From positions 373,251 to 437,250 of the forward strand of contig NZ_MUIN01000002.1 of assembly GCF_002080045.1 (NCBI RefSeq): 64,000 bases of DNA, in the 5' to 3' direction. Below are positions 7,702 through 17,417 of this stretch, in pieces (the first letter of the stretch is position 1; every line of letters begins with the position of its first letter). Origin of the DNA: Pseudomonas sp. Bc-h (GTDB lineage Bacteria > Pseudomonadota > Gammaproteobacteria > Pseudomonadales > Pseudomonadaceae). Position numbers and translations under genes: made by a program. Under the pieces are notes generated by a model. The model was not told the origin of the DNA. It ran no database searches and saw nothing but the letters and a program-made list of their open reading frames with translations.

Positions 7702-10227
7702 TTACTGCGCGCCGACGAACCAGCGGTAGTAAGGGTTGTCGCCATCCTCGCGCATCACCTGACGCACATCGTCGGCCCAGGCTTTGCGATTGCCGTTATA
7801 GGCGTGCAGCCCGACGTCATAAAACAGCCTCAACTGCTTCCACTTGTCGCCCACTGCGCCCTTGAACCCGTCCCCGGCGTTGACCAGCGGCACGTCGCGG
7901 TGCAATTCCAGCAAGGCGGGCAGCGTGCGGGTGATTTCCTTGGGGCGGACCCAGGCGGCGTACTCGATACGCGGGTGATCGTCAGTGACCGGCAGCGCGT
8001 CGCCGGCATACCGAGCCAGTCCTCGCTCATCGGTGATCCAGGTGGCAAGCAGCGCCTGGACCGAATCGATGCCCACTTCCTTCAGCGATTCGGCAACCGT
8101 GGGTTGATCGAAGCGCGCTTGAATCTGCTGCGCGTCCAGGGTGATCGGTTGCAGCGAGCCCACCAGCAGCATCTCGTGGAACTCGGTGGTCCACAGCGTT
8201 GCGTGGGGGAACACATCGAGGAAGCTGCGCACCAGCGCGCGGCTGTCTTCATCATTTTGTGTTGGCAGCGGCAGCCACTGCGCGACAAGGCCATGGGGCT
8301 GCAGACGCTGGGCGGCCACACGATAGAAGTCGCTGGAATACAGGTTCACTACGCCGGCGGCAGAAGGCGGTGGCGGTTCGAGGGTGATCACGTCGTAACG
8401 TTGATCGTTGCTCAACAGCTCGCGGCGCCCGTCACGTAAACGAATGTCCAGTCGAGGATCACTGACGGCCTGATAGTTGCCCTTGAACAACGGCGCAGCT
8501 TCGAGCACTTCAGGCAACAGTTCGGCCACGACCGGGTGCTGCAGATCCGGATAACGCAACATTGCACCCGCCGTGATGCCGGTGCCGAAACCGATGACCA
8601 GCGCCGAGCGTGGGGTTTCGCTGTGGATCAACAGCGGGATCAGCGCCTGCAGACGCATGTAACGCAGGGAAGGCATCGCATCGCCGGTGTTGGATACGCC
8701 CTGGATATAGAGACGATTGAACGTGCGCTCGGCCTTGCCTTGCTGCACGACGGCGACGGTTCCGGCCCGTCCTTCCTGGTAATAGACAATCTTGCCCTGC
8801 CCTGCGCCTGGCATCAGATCGGCCAGATGCGCGGGCGAAATCAGCGAAGCCGTCGCCAGCGTCAGTACGCCAAGGGCGATGACCGCGCCGCGCATCTTGC
8901 GGCCGACGTTCGCCCCGCGCCAGACCGCGACCAGCCCCACCGCGCAGGCGATCACCGCCAAAGCGCCGAGTGTGCGAACCAGGCCCAGCAGCGGAATCAG
9001 CACAAATCCTGTGAGCATGACGCCGAGAATCCCGCCAAGGGTGTTGGCCGCAACGACCCCGCCGACATCGCGGCCGACATGAGCGCGATCAACCACCAGC
9101 CGCAGCGCCAGCGGAAACGCCGCGCCCAGCAAGGTCGTCGGCAAAAACACCACGCTCAGTGCCGCCACTGCGAAGCGCGCGCACATGCCCGCCAGTTCGC
9201 TGCCGGTCAGGCCCAGCGCAAAGCCTTCGGCCTGGGTCTGCGCCACAATCAGCCAGCGGCCGAGGCCGGCGATCTGCGCCAGCGAGATCAGCCCGGCCAG
9301 CGCGATCAACAAGCCGAACAGGCCCCACGGGTCGGTCAAGCGGTCCGATTTGCGCGCATAGATCGCACTGCCCAGTACCAAACCCGCGAGATAGGTCGCC
9401 AGCACCACGGCGAACGCGTAGGCGCGAGTGCTCATGAATTGCACGATGGACTGGGTCCAGACCACTTCATAGCCCAAGGCAACCGCACCGGCCACGGCAT
9501 ACAAAGTGATCGCCAGACGGGCTCCGGGTATCCGTTCAGCCTTGGCGCTTTCGACAGGCAATCGGGAGATTGCCCGCGAGGTGAGCAACGTTGCGCCCAA
9601 GGCGGCCAGCAGATTCAGGCCAGCGGCGAACACGGCACTGCCCATCACCCCGAAGGCAGGAATCAACATGAATGCCGACAGCAGGGTACCGGCAATCGCG
9701 CCAGCGGTATTGGCGGCGTACAAGCGCCCGCCAGACAACCCGACCTTGCCGTGTTCCGGGCCCAGTGCCCGGACCATCACCGGCAACGTGCCGCCCATGA
9801 AGAACGCAGGCAGGCCAACGATCAGAAACGGCAAGACCCAGGCGAACAGCCCCGTGGACTGTTGCATTCGCGCGAACAACTCGGCGACATGAGGAAAGGC
9901 AAAGGTTGCGGTAACCCCCAGCAAGGCGACGATCAATTCGAGCGCCGCGTACAGCCGAACCGGATGCGCAAGGCGATCGGCAAAGCGTCCGAACCACAAG
10001 CCGCCCAGGGCAAGGCCGGCAAAGAAGGCGCTGATGGCGGTCGTCACGGCATACACCTGCACCCCGACGACCAGAGAAAGCTGTTTGACCCACAACACCT
10101 GATAGATCAGCCCGGCGCCACCGGAGGCGAACATCAACGCGCACAGCACCAGCAACCTCATGGTCGGGGCCCTGGCGTCTTCGATTGCGGCGTCACGATA
10201 ACGGGTTGAGCGCATGGCTGTAGGCAT
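7702..10227 (-). CDS. Fused multi-pass membrane / spermidine synthase-like protein
   Basis: 841 residues. About 14 hydrophobic helices fill residues 20-490, in two transporter-like blocks. The C-terminal half (about 510-790) is a class I SAM-dependent fold of the spermidine synthase type, with VIGFGTGITAG as motif I and ITLEPPPPSAAG as the downstream acidic/proline motif. Such fusions are widespread, but enzymatic spermidine synthesis has rarely been shown for them. No strong ribosome site precedes 10227, so the start could be a few codons later (10215). It lies 43 bases upstream of the FadL-type gene and 97 bases downstream of the sulfatase gene. Confidence 0.75.
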   Translation of the reverse strand: MPTAMRSTRYRDAAIEDARAPTMRLLVLCALMFASGGAGLIYQVLWVKQLSLVVGVQVYAVTTAISAFFAGLALGGLWFGRFADRLAHPVRLYAALELIVALLGVTATFAFPHVAELFARMQQSTGLFAWVLPFLIVGLPAFFMGGTLPVMVRALGPEHGKVGLSGGRLYAANTAGAIAGTLLSAFMLIPAFGVMGSAVFAAGLNLLAALGATLLTSRAISRLPVESAKAERIPGARLAITLYAVAGAVALGYEVVWTQSIVQFMSTRAYAFAVVLATYLAGLVLGSAIYARKSDRLTDPWGLFGLLIALAGLISLAQIAGLGRWLIVAQTQAEGFALGLTGSELAGMCARFAVAALSVVFLPTTLLGAAFPLALRLVVDRAHVGRDVGGVVAANTLGGILGVMLTGFVLIPLLGLVRTLGALAVIACAVGLVAVWRGANVGRKMRGAVIALGVLTLATASLISPAHLADLMPGAGQGKIVYYQEGRAGTVAVVQQGKAERTFNRLYIQGVSNTGDAMPSLRYMRLQALIPLLIHSETPRSALVIGFGTGITAGAMLRYPDLQHPVVAELLPEVLEAAPLFKGNYQAVSDPRLDIRLRDGRRELLSNDQRYDVITLEPPPPSAAGVVNLYSSDFYRVAAQRLQPHGLVAQWLPLPTQNDEDSRALVRSFLDVFPHATLWTTEFHEMLLVGSLQPITLDAQQIQARFDQPTVAESLKEVGIDSVQALLATWITDERGLARYAGDALPVTDDHPRIEYAAWVRPKEITRTLPALLELHRDVPLVNAGDGFKGAVGDKWKQLRLFYDVGLHAYNGNRKAWADDVRQVMREDGDNPYYRWFVGAQ

Positions 10228-10255
10228 CGGTCAGACCTGAACAGATTGGATAAAG

Positions 10256-10281
10256 CCTGCAACGGGTTGCCCCGCTGCAGG
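10256..10281. other. Intercistronic GC-rich hairpin
   Basis: CCTGCAACGGG and CCCGCTGCAGG can pair as an 11-bp stem with one non-Watson-Crick position around a 4-base loop. It lies between the sulfatase stop and the spermidine-synthase-like start on the minus strand. No T-run follows, so it may stabilise or attenuate the transcript rather than end it. Confidence 0.35.
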
Positions 10282-10324
10282 TGGAGGGGGTGCCCATGAA
10301 CAGCCCCCCTGAGACACGTGGTTT

Positions 10325-11902
10325 TTATTTACCGCCCTTGCTCATTTTCTCTGCGATCTTCTTGTCGACGTCAGCACGCACCTGATCGATGCTGAAGCTG
10401 GCAGGCCGCTGGCTGGGTGGGTAATCGACGAATGTCTGGAGGAACGCCGCAGCCCGGGCAGTTGCTTCGAAGATCAGATAGTCGTTTTTGGCCAGCCAAT
10501 CGTAATACTGGTCAGAGACGACATCCGCTCGTTCATAAGGGTCCATGCGCAGATTGAAGAGCTTGGGTACCCGCAGGCAGGTAAATGGCTCGCTCCAGAC
10601 AGCAAAACCGCCTGGCGCTCGTTGCTCGCAGAAAACAACTTTCCAGTTGTCGTAACGCATTGCGACCAGTTCTCCATCATCACTGAAGTAATAGAACTCG
10701 CTACGCGCGCTCTTGTCAGCCTTGCCTGTCAAGTAGTCGAGCTGGTTATAGCCATCCAGATGCACCTTGAAGTTCTTTCCTCCCAAGTCCGCGCCCTTGA
10801 GCAAGCGGTCTTTGATCGTGGTGTCACCTGCGACCGCCAGCAACGTCGGGAACCAGTCAAGCCCGGAGAACATTTGGTTGGAAACGGTGTCCGGTTTGAT
10901 GTGGTTTGGCCAACGAACCATGGCCGGTACCCGATATGCGCCCTCCCAATTGGAGTTCTTCTCGTTACGGAATGGCGTGGTGGCCGCATCCGGCCATGAC
11001 CACTGATTCGGCCCGTTATCGGTGGTGTAAACAACGATCGTGTTGTCACTTATTTTCAAGTCATCCAGCGTTTTCAAAAGCTTGCCTACATCACCATCGT
11101 GCTCGAGCATTCCGTCTGCATACTCGTTCCCGGGCATCCCGCTTTGCCCTTGCATGCTCTCGCGCACGTGGGTGAAGGCATGCATCCGCGTTGTGTTCAT
11201 CCATACGAAGAAAGGCTTGTCGGCTTTGGCCTGCTTGTCGATGAAATTGATTGCAGCCTGGGTTGTTTCGTCGTCAACTGTCTCCATGCGTTTTTTTGTA
11301 AGCGCTCCGGTGTCCTCGATCTTGCCGTCCGCGCTGGACTTCATCACGCCGCGAGGCGTTGCATTTTTGACCACAATGTCATTGGGGTCTTTTGGCCAGT
11401 ATGGACGCTCAGGCTCTTCCTCGGCATTGAGGTGGTACAGGTTGCCGAAAAACTCGTCAAACCCATGATTGGTCGGCAAGTATTCGTCGCGGTCCCCCAG
11501 GTGGTTCTTGCCGAATTGCCCCGTGGCATAACCCTGAGCCTTGAGGGCCTGGGCAATAGTGACGTCACGGTCCTGCAAGCCTACTGGCACACCCGGCATC
11601 CCGACCTTCGACAGACCTGTGCGCAGCGCGGTCTGGCCCGTGATAAACGTCGAACGTCCCGCCGTGCAACTGTTCTCCGCGTAATAGTCCGTGAACATCA
11701 TCCCTTCTTTGGCGATCCGGTCGATGTTGGGGGTCTTGTAACCCACGACACCGAAGGAATAGGCGCTGATATTGGTCTGCCCGATATCGTCGCCGAATAT
11801 CACCAGGATATTGGGTTTCTCAGCCGCGCTTGCGACCGACAAACCCACTAGCGCCGTCGCCGCTATGGCGAACTTCAATATCCGTTTTCCCGTGCGTTTC
11901 AT
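10325..11902 (-). CDS. Cysteine-type sulfatase (arylsulfatase family), exported
   Basis: 525 residues from the ATG at 11902 (GGAG 8 bases upstream). A signal peptide ends near SVASA (residue 27). Metal ligands D38 and D39 appear in IFGDDIG, and CTAGR at residues 79-83 is the CxAxR motif whose cysteine becomes formylglycine, the catalytic residue. Family members hydrolyse sulfate esters, here probably in the periplasm. No formylglycine-generating enzyme gene is in the window. It follows a HAD phosphatase gene by 95 bases in the same direction. The substrate is unknown. Confidence 0.88.
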   Translation of the reverse strand: MKRTGKRILKFAIAATALVGLSVASAAEKPNILVIFGDDIGQTNISAYSFGVVGYKTPNIDRIAKEGMMFTDYYAENSCTAGRSTFITGQTALRTGLSKVGMPGVPVGLQDRDVTIAQALKAQGYATGQFGKNHLGDRDEYLPTNHGFDEFFGNLYHLNAEEEPERPYWPKDPNDIVVKNATPRGVMKSSADGKIEDTGALTKKRMETVDDETTQAAINFIDKQAKADKPFFVWMNTTRMHAFTHVRESMQGQSGMPGNEYADGMLEHDGDVGKLLKTLDDLKISDNTIVVYTTDNGPNQWSWPDAATTPFRNEKNSNWEGAYRVPAMVRWPNHIKPDTVSNQMFSGLDWFPTLLAVAGDTTIKDRLLKGADLGGKNFKVHLDGYNQLDYLTGKADKSARSEFYYFSDDGELVAMRYDNWKVVFCEQRAPGGFAVWSEPFTCLRVPKLFNLRMDPYERADVVSDQYYDWLAKNDYLIFEATARAAAFLQTFVDYPPSQRPASFSIDQVRADVDKKIAEKMSKGGK

Positions 11903-11997
11903 TGGCGTTTCTCCATTCGAAATCAACTTTCGATGCCACGACTACGTACACCCGAGCCACCGACGCGAACCGTCGCTGACCTGATGTGCCTGCGGTT

Positions 11998-13011
11998 TCA
12001 GGGATGGCTTTGGTCCGGGTCGCCCGGATAGATCCGGGTCCATTCCTTGGCCATATCTACCACTACCCATTTGTTACCTGTTGCCTGGTCAAGCGCCTTG
12101 TCCAGACGCCCGATGTTGCTCTTTCGATCGTAGGCCCACTCACGCTGGCCGTCGGTGTGATGCACCAGTCCTGCCAGACGCCGGCCCTCTCCTGCCGTCG
12201 TCCACTGCAGCATTTGCAGGTCGCCGTCGGAGTTGCCAAAGGCAAACACCGGGCGGCGGCCAATGATCGATTCGATGCTCTCAGGCTTGCCGGGGCCGTC
12301 GTCGTTGTGGGCGAGCTTGCCCTGGCGCAGGATGGAGAATTTGCCGTCCTTGTTCTGGAACTGAGTCACGAAGGTCGTGCCAATCACCTGTTCCGGGGGA
12401 ATGCCGTAAACCTCTTCGGCGAACGCGCGCATGAATGCCACCTCGCCGCCGGACACGATGTAAGTCTTGAAGCCGTTTTCACGCAGATAGCCCAGCAGTT
12501 CGAGCATCGGCTGGAACACCATTTCGGTGTACGGCTTGTGGCTGCGTGGGTGCACGGCCTTGGCCAGCCAGCGCTGGGCGTTGGCGTTGAATTCAGCGGT
12601 TGTGACCCCGGTATGGGTCGCACCGACGATTTGCAGCAAGCCCTTTTCCCCTGCTGCTGCCAACGCCTTCTGATCGTTTTCCAGCACCGCCTTGAACGGT
12701 TGTTCGTCCTTCCACTCGGGGTGTTGCGGGGCCATGCGCTTGACTTCATCGAGGGCGAACAGCACCTCGAAATACATCGGTTGTTCGCTCCAGAGCGTGC
12801 CGTCGTTGTCGAACACGGCGATGCGCTCGGCGGGCGGGATAAAATCCTTGTCGCCTGCGCGAGTGACGGCGGTCACGAATGCTTCGATGGCCTGACGCGA
12901 GGGGCCATCTTTCCACGATGGCAGCACCTCTGCGGCAGGGCTTGCGAGCGGCAATACCAGCAACAGGGCCAGCAGCCAGAGTCGCGTTTGCGGCTTAGGA
13001 AACGCTTGCAT
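11998..13011 (-). CDS. Exported HAD-superfamily phosphatase
   Basis: 337 residues from the ATG at 13011, which gives a clean signal peptide (hydrophobic LWLLALLLVLPLA, cut near SPAA). Upstream ATGs at 13026 and 13038 are alternatives and no ribosome site decides. FDNDGTLW (D68, D70) is HAD motif I, VSGGE is motif II, and FGNSDGD near the end of the domain is motif IV. It resembles the phosphoserine-phosphatase-like subgroup with a helical cap. The gene overlaps the batD-like end by 17 bases, so it is probably translated with the MoxR-Bat operon. The substrate is unknown. Confidence 0.8.
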   Translation of the reverse strand: MQAFPKPQTRLWLLALLLVLPLASPAAEVLPSWKDGPSRQAIEAFVTAVTRAGDKDFIPPAERIAVFDNDGTLWSEQPMYFEVLFALDEVKRMAPQHPEWKDEQPFKAVLENDQKALAAAGEKGLLQIVGATHTGVTTAEFNANAQRWLAKAVHPRSHKPYTEMVFQPMLELLGYLRENGFKTYIVSGGEVAFMRAFAEEVYGIPPEQVIGTTFVTQFQNKDGKFSILRQGKLAHNDDGPGKPESIESIIGRRPVFAFGNSDGDLQMLQWTTAGEGRRLAGLVHHTDGQREWAYDRKSNIGRLDKALDQATGNKWVVVDMAKEWTRIYPGDPDQSHP

Positions 13012-14353
13012 GACGTTCGCTCTCATCGATGGCCCCATAGGTCGATTGCGGATTCAGTGGTTTCAGGTGGTACCTGGCCGAGGTCCGTGTCGCGTGCTGC
13101 TGATGCACCTTTTGCAGGTCATCCAGCAGCGCGGCAGGTGGTTCTGGCTGGGCCGATTTTTCTGCGGCGTAGAGGTTGGCGAACCAGCGCTGCAGCCGCT
13201 GCATGAGCGGCAAACGCCGGCTGCCAATAAAACTCTGCAGATCGACACGTCCCGTACTGCGCCGCACCCACAGGTACAGGCCATCGAGCCGAGGCGGTTG
13301 CGCCGACAACTGCTGGCGCGTGAGTTGCCAGGCGTATTCGGGGGAGTTCAGCCATTCGCGCTTGCGCCGCTCACGGCGCTGCAGCCAATCAACCCAAAGC
13401 GCGCGGGCCCGGGTCTTGCCGAAATAAACCAGCGCAGCGCCGATGACCAGCACCGCCACAATCACCAGCCAATGCCGAGCGATGTTGACCTGCGCGCTGT
13501 GCCTGAGCGCGCGCAGATCTTGCGCCATGGAGAACGGCGCCTGATAGCTCGCCTCGCCCTTGGCCTCAAAGGTGATCGCCGGCACCGATGCCGAATGCGC
13601 CTGACCGTCGGCTGCGCTCCACCACGGCATCTCGATGGCCGGCACACTGAAATGGCCTTCCTCGGTGACGCGATACATCACCGAATCTTCCCGCGCACCG
13701 CCGTTCACCCCGCCACGGCCATCTTCCAGCGGGTGTACGCTGGGCGGCTGTACATAGCGGGTCAGTCCCTTGATTTCGGCGAACGGCGGCGCAGGAATCA
13801 GCATGGTCTGGGCGCCGACCGCACGGGTCTGCACTTGCCGAGTGATGCTGTCGCCAACGCGCAGCGGGTCATGGGATTTGACGATGGTCTGCGTGAGTTC
13901 GACCTGCTGGGCGATCAGCGAAGACTCTCCGGCTTTGGCGCCTGCCGGTTGCGCTGCGCTGAAATGTTGCGCGGTCGTACTGACCGTCACCGGCTGCTGA
14001 CTCTGCCCCGGGGTGACGCGAACGCTGAGCGCTGGAATGTCATAGGCCTGAGCGTTGAGCGGCGTGATCTGGTAATTGAAGCGCAGACCGAACAGGGTTT
14101 GCCCCTGCTGTTTCTCGGTCAGGTGCTGAGCCTCTCCGCTGGGCGGGGTTACCACTGCGCCATCGATGGCGAGCTTGGGTAACTCGGGCGGCGAGCTGAA
14201 CCAGGTGTCCACCAGCACGTCGACCTGCAACGTCACGGTGCCGCCGACCAGGGCCTTGTCGCCATTGAGCAGTTCACTGCGTACGCTGACCTGCGGCGCA
14301 GCCACTGCCAGCGCAGGCAATAGACAGATGAGGAACATCAGCGCGCGCGTCAT
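12995..14353 (-). CDS. BatD-like protein
   Basis: 452 residues from the ATG at 14353, coupled to the upstream gene by ATGA and preceded by GAGG at 7 bases. A signal peptide (MFLICLLPALAVAA) leads into a large beta-rich periplasmic region, one transmembrane helix (about residues 305-325, HWLVIVAVLVIGAALVYFG) and a basic cytoplasmic tail. This is the BatD layout from Bat (Bacteroides aerotolerance) operons, where it accompanies MoxR and VWA proteins. The molecular function of BatD is not established. Confidence 0.82.
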   Translation of the reverse strand: MTRALMFLICLLPALAVAAPQVSVRSELLNGDKALVGGTVTLQVDVLVDTWFSSPPELPKLAIDGAVVTPPSGEAQHLTEKQQGQTLFGLRFNYQITPLNAQAYDIPALSVRVTPGQSQQPVTVSTTAQHFSAAQPAGAKAGESSLIAQQVELTQTIVKSHDPLRVGDSITRQVQTRAVGAQTMLIPAPPFAEIKGLTRYVQPPSVHPLEDGRGGVNGGAREDSVMYRVTEEGHFSVPAIEMPWWSAADGQAHSASVPAITFEAKGEASYQAPFSMAQDLRALRHSAQVNIARHWLVIVAVLVIGAALVYFGKTRARALWVDWLQRRERRKREWLNSPEYAWQLTRQQLSAQPPRLDGLYLWVRRSTGRVDLQSFIGSRRLPLMQRLQRWFANLYAAEKSAQPEPPAALLDDLQKVHQQHATRTSARYHLKPLNPQSTYGAIDESERHASVS

Positions 14354-15933
14354 TGCGGCGCCTCGCGGGATGCGCTCTGCACCAGGAATTTCTGTTTGAG
14401 AAACTTCGCGGGCGACGTGGTCAGGTTGTCGAGCCATTGTTGATCGGAGCTCGCGACCTTGACCTTGCGCTCGACCTGCTTGCCGCTGTTGCTGGTGTTG
14501 TCGAACTTGACTTGATCCGGTTTCTCGTCCGGTGGCCCTGCCTGTTGCTGGTCCTCGCGATCCTTTTGCAACGCCTGAGCCAGCGCCAGATTGGCCGTGG
14601 CTTCGGGAAACGCCGGTTGCAACTTCAGGGCACGCTCATAGGCGGCGATCGCTTCGGGGAATTTCGACAGGCGCACGTAGCTGTTGCCCAAATAGAAATA
14701 CGCAGGCGGCGTGTCCAGCTCGGCGAAGCTGGCCAACGCCACTTTGAAATCCGCGCCCTCATAGGCGGCCACGCCCTTCCAGTACGGATCGCTGAAATGC
14801 TCGGCGGCCTCGGCATAACGTTGATGTTCGAACGCCCAGCGGCCCTGTTGATCGGGGGTCAAAAAGGCGTCGGCCAGCGCACCGGCGCTAGCGTCTGGCG
14901 CGTGCCCGCTCATGCCGAACGCCAGCAAGAGGCTCGCCAGCCAGTTGATCCGCCAGCCACGGCGAATGGTCAGCAACGCGATCAGCAGCAGCGGCCAGCA
15001 CAGCCAGTAACCGGCGTCCTTCCAGTGCAGGACATCGGCGTCATTGGCTGAGGCCTGGAAGTGCTGTTGGGCGTGCAACTCGATCCAGTCCAGATCGTCA
15101 TTGTTCAGGCTCAGGCTGCCCAGCGGCGCATCCGCGGCGTGGGCGAGCTGTTTGAGCCCGTCGGAATCGAAACGGGCCAGCACCGGCCGGCCGTTGTCAT
15201 CGGTGCGCGCTTCGCCATTGGGGCCATTGACCACGCCGCCATTTTTCACCCCTGCCGCCATGACCAGCACTTGCAGGTCGCTGTCGTCCAGATGCTGTTT
15301 GATCGCCGCAAACTGACGACTGTCGGCGCCGTCGGTCACCAGCAGCAAGGTACCAGGAGTGTCGGTGCCCAGCAGACGCTTGGCCTCATCGATGACGCCC
15401 AGAACATCCTTGCCCGAGGTCGAAATCAGGTCCGTGCTCAGTGCCTGTAAATAGGTGTCGAGCAAGGCAGGGTCTTCAGTCGCCGGCATCACCAGATGCG
15501 CAGTGCCCGCGTAGGCGATCAACGCGGTGCGCGCTCCGCCGCGCAAGTGAATCAGGTCATGCAGTTTCTGTTTCGCCGCTTCCAGCCGCGTGGGCTGCAG
15601 ATCGTCAGCGTCCATTGAGCGCGACAGGTCCAGTGCGATGACCAAGGGCGCGCGGTTTTCCAGAAAATCAGGGCGGTCCTGCTCCCAGGTCGGTCCAGCC
15701 GCCGCAAGCCCACCGAGCAGCAGTAACGCTGCGAACAGGTGCACCGGACGGAATCGGTGTTCGTCCTCCGGCGTGATCACCAGATGAGTAATGAGGTGCG
15801 GTGCGATCACCCCCGTCAGGCGTCGAGAAAGATCATGCCGACGCACCCAGAGGATCGGCAACAGCAGGCCCGGCACCCACAACAGCAGCCACAGCGGGCG
15901 CAGAAAATGGAAAGCACTGAGGTCAATCTGCAT
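14350..15933 (-). CDS. VWA domain plus TPR membrane protein (BatB/BatC fusion type)
   Basis: 527 residues. Two N-terminal helices flank a short loop (about 10-30 and 64-80). A von Willebrand factor A domain follows with the MIDAS motif DLSRS (D102, S104, S106), then another pair of helices near 310-345. The periplasmic C-terminal part contains TPRs (about 380-455), such as AYFYLGNSYVRLSKFPEA, and a charged tail. BatB supplies the VWA and BatC the TPR in Bacteroides; here both are in one chain. It starts 1 base after the preceding gene and overlaps the batD-like gene by ATGA. Confidence 0.85.
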   Translation of the reverse strand: MQIDLSAFHFLRPLWLLLWVPGLLLPILWVRRHDLSRRLTGVIAPHLITHLVITPEDEHRFRPVHLFAALLLLGGLAAAGPTWEQDRPDFLENRAPLVIALDLSRSMDADDLQPTRLEAAKQKLHDLIHLRGGARTALIAYAGTAHLVMPATEDPALLDTYLQALSTDLISTSGKDVLGVIDEAKRLLGTDTPGTLLLVTDGADSRQFAAIKQHLDDSDLQVLVMAAGVKNGGVVNGPNGEARTDDNGRPVLARFDSDGLKQLAHAADAPLGSLSLNNDDLDWIELHAQQHFQASANDADVLHWKDAGYWLCWPLLLIALLTIRRGWRINWLASLLLAFGMSGHAPDASAGALADAFLTPDQQGRWAFEHQRYAEAAEHFSDPYWKGVAAYEGADFKVALASFAELDTPPAYFYLGNSYVRLSKFPEAIAAYERALKLQPAFPEATANLALAQALQKDREDQQQAGPPDEKPDQVKFDNTSNSGKQVERKVKVASSDQQWLDNLTTSPAKFLKQKFLVQSASREAPQ

Positions 15934-15934
15934 C

Positions 15935-16933
15935 TCAGGCCTCCACTTCAGCGCGCGCTGGAGCGCGTGATGCCATTCGCCCCCAGAACGCCGCGAACAG
16001 CTGGCACAGCGTCAACAGCAGCAGACCAATGCCCAGCGGCACCCAGAACAGATCGCGCTTGGGCTGATGACTGAAGGTCTTGACCTTGTGCGGGGTGATC
16101 TGGTCGAGGGTGGCGTAAACCTGCTGCAAGGCGTTGCGGTCCCGGGCCAGGAACGAGCGGCCGCCGGTGGCTTGCGCGATGTCCTGCAAGGTTTGCAGGT
16201 CGACCTTGGCCTCGCCCGTGCCCTGGGGATTACCGATACCGATGGTGTGGATGACGATGCCCCGGTCGCTGGCCATCTTCGCGGCGTGATCGGGGGTGAT
16301 CGCACTGCCGGTGTCATTGCCGTCGGTGAGCAGAATCAGCACCTTTTCCTGCTCATGAGCCTGGTCCAGCAGCTTGATGGTCAGACCGATGGCGTCGCCC
16401 AGCGCCGTGTTGGGCCCGGCCATGCCGATGCGGGTTTCGTCCAGCAGCAGCAACAGGCTGTCGTGGTCCAGCGTCAGCGGCGCCTGAGTGTATGCGCCCG
16501 TGCCGAAGACGATCAGGCCGAGGCGGTCATCCTTGCGCTGGGCGATGAAATCACGGACCACGGCTTTCACGGCGGTCAGGCGATCGATCAGGCGTCCATC
16601 GGGGGCGGCATAGTCCTGAGTCTGCATGGACTGCGAGATGTCGATGGCCAGCATCAAGTCCCGGGTCGGTTGCTCGCGCTCCAGCGGTTTTTCCACCAGT
16701 ACCGGCCGGGCGCAGGCGATCAGCAGCAGAACCCAGACCAGCAGATGCAGGGCCAATTGCCAACGTCCGGTGGTGCTTGATCTTGCGGGCGTCTGGCCCA
16801 CAGCGCGGCTCATGGACGTGAAAAAAGGCACGCGCAGCGCACTGCGTGCTTCGTGGTATTCGGACAGAAAGCGATACGCCAGCCATGGCGCCGGAATCAG
16901 CACAAACACCCAGGGATACTCAAACTGCCACAT
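15935..16933 (-). CDS. VWA-domain membrane protein (BatA type)
   Basis: 332 residues: an N-terminal helix pair (about 8-20 and 58-77), a VWA domain (about 92-280) with MIDAS motif DISQS (D98, S100, S102), and a C-terminal helix (about 300-318). The start lies inside the DUF4381 gene (14-base overlap), so expression is tightly linked. In MoxR-linked operons such VWA proteins are thought to be assembled or regulated by the MoxR ATPase; this is family knowledge rather than anything shown here. Confidence 0.87.
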   Translation of the reverse strand: MWQFEYPWVFVLIPAPWLAYRFLSEYHEARSALRVPFFTSMSRAVGQTPARSSTTGRWQLALHLLVWVLLLIACARPVLVEKPLEREQPTRDLMLAIDISQSMQTQDYAAPDGRLIDRLTAVKAVVRDFIAQRKDDRLGLIVFGTGAYTQAPLTLDHDSLLLLLDETRIGMAGPNTALGDAIGLTIKLLDQAHEQEKVLILLTDGNDTGSAITPDHAAKMASDRGIVIHTIGIGNPQGTGEAKVDLQTLQDIAQATGGRSFLARDRNALQQVYATLDQITPHKVKTFSHQPKRDLFWVPLGIGLLLLTLCQLFAAFWGRMASRAPARAEVEA

Positions 16934-17417
16934 GGTGCGCCTCGATCCATTGCCGGCTCACCTTCAACAACTCCCGCAGATGCGCCGTCGTCACGCGTTC
17001 ACTCGGCTGATAGGCCAGGCTTGCCAGTTGTGCGGCGAAATCGTCCGGCAGTGGCGACGCAGCGTGGCGCTGCAAGAAACCCTGCCATTGCTCGCCTCGC
17101 AGCGCTGCCACGCTCTCCCTGGCCGGGATCGACAAGGCCACGCGTTTGAGCAGTTCAGGAAGCTCGCGAATCGCCTGCGCCCGCTGTGCGGGATCGTCGA
17201 TGTGCTGTTCGATGAACCCCAGCCGCGCCAAGGCTTCGCGGCGATACAGATCACGCCGCCAATGCGTCCGGCGACGCCAATACACCAGCGCAACCACGAT
17301 CACCAGCAACCCGGCGAGCAGCGCCCAGCCCCAGGTTTGCGGCAGATAACTGACATCCGGCGCAGCCACTGCCAGTTCCTGCAACTGGTTGATATCCGCA
17401 GGCGCGTTGGCGGTCAT
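16920..17417 (-). CDS. DUF4381 membrane protein
   Basis: 165 residues with a short periplasmic N-terminus, one transmembrane helix (about 30-48, WALLAGLLVIVVALVYW) followed by arginines (RRR), and a helical cytoplasmic domain of about 110 residues. Size and position between DUF58 and BatA genes match the DUF4381 family of MoxR operons. It overlaps the genes on both sides (4 bases with DUF58, 14 bases with the VWA gene). No enzymatic motif is seen. Confidence 0.8.
   Translation of the reverse strand: MTANAPADINQLQELAVAAPDVSYLPQTWGWALLAGLLVIVVALVYWRRRTHWRRDLYRREALARLGFIEQHIDDPAQRAQAIRELPELLKRVALSIPARESVAALRGEQWQGFLQRHAASPLPDDFAAQLASLAYQPSERVTTAHLRELLKVSRQWIEAHHVAV

Noticed and set aside
8536..10209. 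557-codon plus-strand frame opposite the spermidine-synthase-like gene
   Set aside because: The product is a Gln/Arg/His-rich low-complexity shadow of a membrane protein on the other strand.
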